Below are positions 35,160-36,173 of a stretch of DNA of 36,173 bases, one piece after another. Made by a program: the position numbers and the translations under genes. How positions within the stretch are numbered: position 1 is the first letter of the stretch; each line of letters starts with the position of its first letter. The DNA is taken from the NCBI GenBank assembly GCA_022712945.1, contig JAFLJP010000003.1:1-36173 (forward strand). Direction: 5' to 3'. The DNA comes from Gammaproteobacteria bacterium (GTDB taxonomy: Bacteria; Pseudomonadota; Gammaproteobacteria; RBG-16-57-12). The notes under the pieces are model-generated. The model saw only the letters and a program-made list of their open reading frames with translations, searched no databases and was not told where the DNA came from.

Positions 35160-35524
35160 GGGTAGAGATCGACTCACAGGGTGCATTAACATTGCCCGTG
35201 CGACTTACAGATGAGGAGTTGGCAGGACTGGGAAAAGCCTTTAATAAAGTGCTTAGTCCGGTGGGCGTGAAGGTGGTTTCACTATTCGGATCACGAACCG
35301 ACCCTGTAAAAAAAGGGGGTGATATTGATTTGTTAGTGATTTGCACAAAGCCACTGATACAGCCACAAACAAAAATGACACGTCTGCTACTGATGGCTAT
35401 CGAAGACGAAATCGGTGAACAAAAAATAGATATCGTTTGGGATATGCCGGGAGAAGACAATCCCTTCATCAAACATGCCAGGGAAGAGGGCAGAGTGATA
35501 TGGCAGGTAAAGGAAGGAAAATGA
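35156..35524 (+). CDS. mntA: Minimal nucleotidyltransferase antitoxin (MntA-like)
   Basis: A 122-residue protein with the minimal nucleotidyltransferase fold. The active-site motif is G45-S46 in LFGSRTDPVKKGGDIDLLV, with D56-x-D58 nine residues after the Ser, and a third acidic residue D92 in KIDIVWD. In characterised HEPN/MNT pairs, the MNT partner neutralises the toxin by adding AMP units to its tyrosine. The start ATG 35156 has a strong GGGGGAG site. Its stop overlaps the HEPN gene start by four bases (ATGA), so the two are translationally coupled. Its own start overlaps the stop of the decayed regulator in the same manner. Confidence 0.9.
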   Translation: MRVEIDSQGALTLPVRLTDEELAGLGKAFNKVLSPVGVKVVSLFGSRTDPVKKGGDIDLLVICTKPLIQPQTKMTRLLLMAIEDEIGEQKIDIVWDMPGEDNPFIKHAREEGRVIWQVKEGK

Positions 35525-35958
35525 ACCGGGAGTTCCTGGAACAGCAGTTACAGCTTGCTGATAAGGCATCGGAAGTCTTGCGTTTATCCTATCAGCGTAT
35601 TAGCAAGCGACTGCCGCTGTCGATTGATTTACAGGATGATCTGTTGATCGAGCTGGATGCCCTCACATCACGTTTTGCCCGCATGTCAGATATTCTGATA
35701 CAAAAAGTATTTCGGGCGGTGGATGCAATTGAACTGGTCGATGAAGGCTCGATTCTTGACAGACTAAACCGGGCTGAAAAGAGAAGCCTGATATCCAGTG
35801 CACAACAATGGCGAGAGATCAGGCTGCTAAGAAATCAAATTGCACACGAGTATGTGCTAAATGACTTGCGTGAGCTTTTTGAGCAAACGATCGCCAATAC
35901 GTCAGAATTGTTATCAACATTGGATAGAGTCAAGCAGTATGCAAATTCGCAGTTGTGA
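35521..35958 (+). CDS. hepT: HEPN-domain toxin (HepT-like)
   Basis: A 145-residue mostly helical protein. The HEPN signature RX4HXY is complete: R104-N-Q-I-A-H109-E-Y111 in RLLRNQIAHEYVLND. HepT proteins are RNases that act on RNA such as tRNA, and in known systems the Tyr of this motif is AMPylated by MntA. The start at ATG 35521 (MNREFLEQQL) was chosen because it gives the ATGA overlap with mntA and an AAGGAAGG site; an upstream in-frame extension overlaps mntA and lacks support. The pair is intact although the neighbouring regulator is decayed. The toxic activity itself is inferred from the family. Confidence 0.9.
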   Translation: MNREFLEQQLQLADKASEVLRLSYQRISKRLPLSIDLQDDLLIELDALTSRFARMSDILIQKVFRAVDAIELVDEGSILDRLNRAEKRSLISSAQQWREIRLLRNQIAHEYVLNDLRELFEQTIANTSELLSTLDRVKQYANSQL

Positions 35959-35995
35959 CGAGTGCATCATTAACTAGCCCACTGAAAATATAAAA

Positions 35996-36020
35996 GTAGG
36001 AGCGAGCCTTGCTCGCGAAA
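35996..36020. repeat. REP-like palindrome (GTAGGAGC family), copy C
   Basis: GTAGGAGCGAGC-CTT-GCTCGCGAAA carries a perfect GCGAGC/GCTCGC stem and the same lead-in and GCGAA tail as copy A at 32051. It lies 37 bp after the hepT stop. Confidence 0.7.
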
Positions 36021-36173
36021 AACAGTTTATATAAGAGCCTCTTGCAAAATCCCACAGAGCAGCGGGTTTATTAGCGCTTGATGACAAAAAAAGAAAGTAC
36101 CTGATTCATTTTGGTAAAATAAGCTTGCGACTTCAAACCAATAGAATCATTAACATAGGCTAAGACCCCGTGA
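36021..36173. other. Unassigned right edge, possible start of a mobile element
   Basis: No gene can be supported before the window ends. The segment beginning AAGAGCCTCTTGCAAAATCC resembles the kind of terminal sequence seen at insertion-sequence ends. A short basic reading frame follows (KKRKYLIHFGKISLRLQTNR), but it stops quickly and no transposase motif is visible. Confidence 0.25.

Noticed and set aside
1..36173. tRNA or rRNA genes
   Set aside because: No cloverleaf-like TTCRA/CCA pattern or rRNA core sequence was noticed while reading the intergenic regions; a dedicated search was not possible.

Overview
The window reads as a chromosomal segment of a gammaproteobacterium of moderate GC content. 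The order mtnA-gyrA-serC-pheA-hisC-aroF-tyrA-aroA-cmk-rpsA-ihfB follows a gene order known from Pseudomonas and relatives. The unfused tyrA and aroA, the lapA-lapB-pyrF-comEA continuation and a multiheme cytochrome gene would suit an environmental, Chromatiales-like (possibly sulfur-oxidising) lineage. That placement is inference. All intact genes are on the + strand except the partial cytochrome gene at the left edge.

Layout. 1-3137 is an eroded margin: a truncated multiheme c-type cytochrome gene (minus strand), a frameshifted DUF2231-like membrane protein remnant, an intact cardiolipin-synthase-like PLD gene, and a lycopene-cyclase-domain-like remnant broken by a perfect palindrome. 3230-16875 is a dense housekeeping block: methionine salvage (mtnA), gyrase A, serine and aromatic amino acid biosynthesis (serC, pheA, hisC, aroF, tyrA, aroA), cmk, rpsA and ihfB. 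17119-19651 carries the envelope-quality-control pair lapA-lapB, then pyrF and a ComEA-like protein. 19732-25293 is a polysaccharide export module: a novel-looking triplicated outer-membrane beta-barrel protein, a very large seven-SLBB export protein and a Wzz-type protein. 25339-29616 is a SAM/methyl cycle (metK, SAH riboswitch, ahcY, metF) plus an APS kinase (cysC). 29682-34523 makes sugar nucleotides: a TviB-type nucleotide-sugar dehydrogenase, a UDP-glucuronate-type epimerase, and rfbA-rfbC-rfbD for dTDP-rhamnose, without rfbB. 34524-36173 is a second eroded margin: REP-like palindromes, a frameshifted EPS-associated MarR regulator, and an intact MNT/HEPN (mntA-hepT) toxin-antitoxin pair.

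How it fits together. The right half is best read as the start of an exopolysaccharide, capsule or O-antigen locus attached to the ihfB end of the housekeeping block, a position also used by the O-antigen locus of Pseudomonas aeruginosa. The barrel, OPX and Wzz proteins would export the polymer and set its length. The dehydrogenase, epimerase and Rml enzymes would supply acidic sugars and rhamnose. The intervening SAM-cycle and PAPS-forming genes could support methylation or sulfation of the polymer (inference). No glycosyltransferase, flippase or polymerase lies in this window.

The most unusual signals are: (i) two diverged copies of a roughly 165-bp long-armed palindromic element, one of which supplies the 3' end of hisC; (ii) the three-fold repeated barrel protein paired with a giant OPX protein; (iii) three independently frameshifted pseudogenes at the margins of an otherwise intact block.
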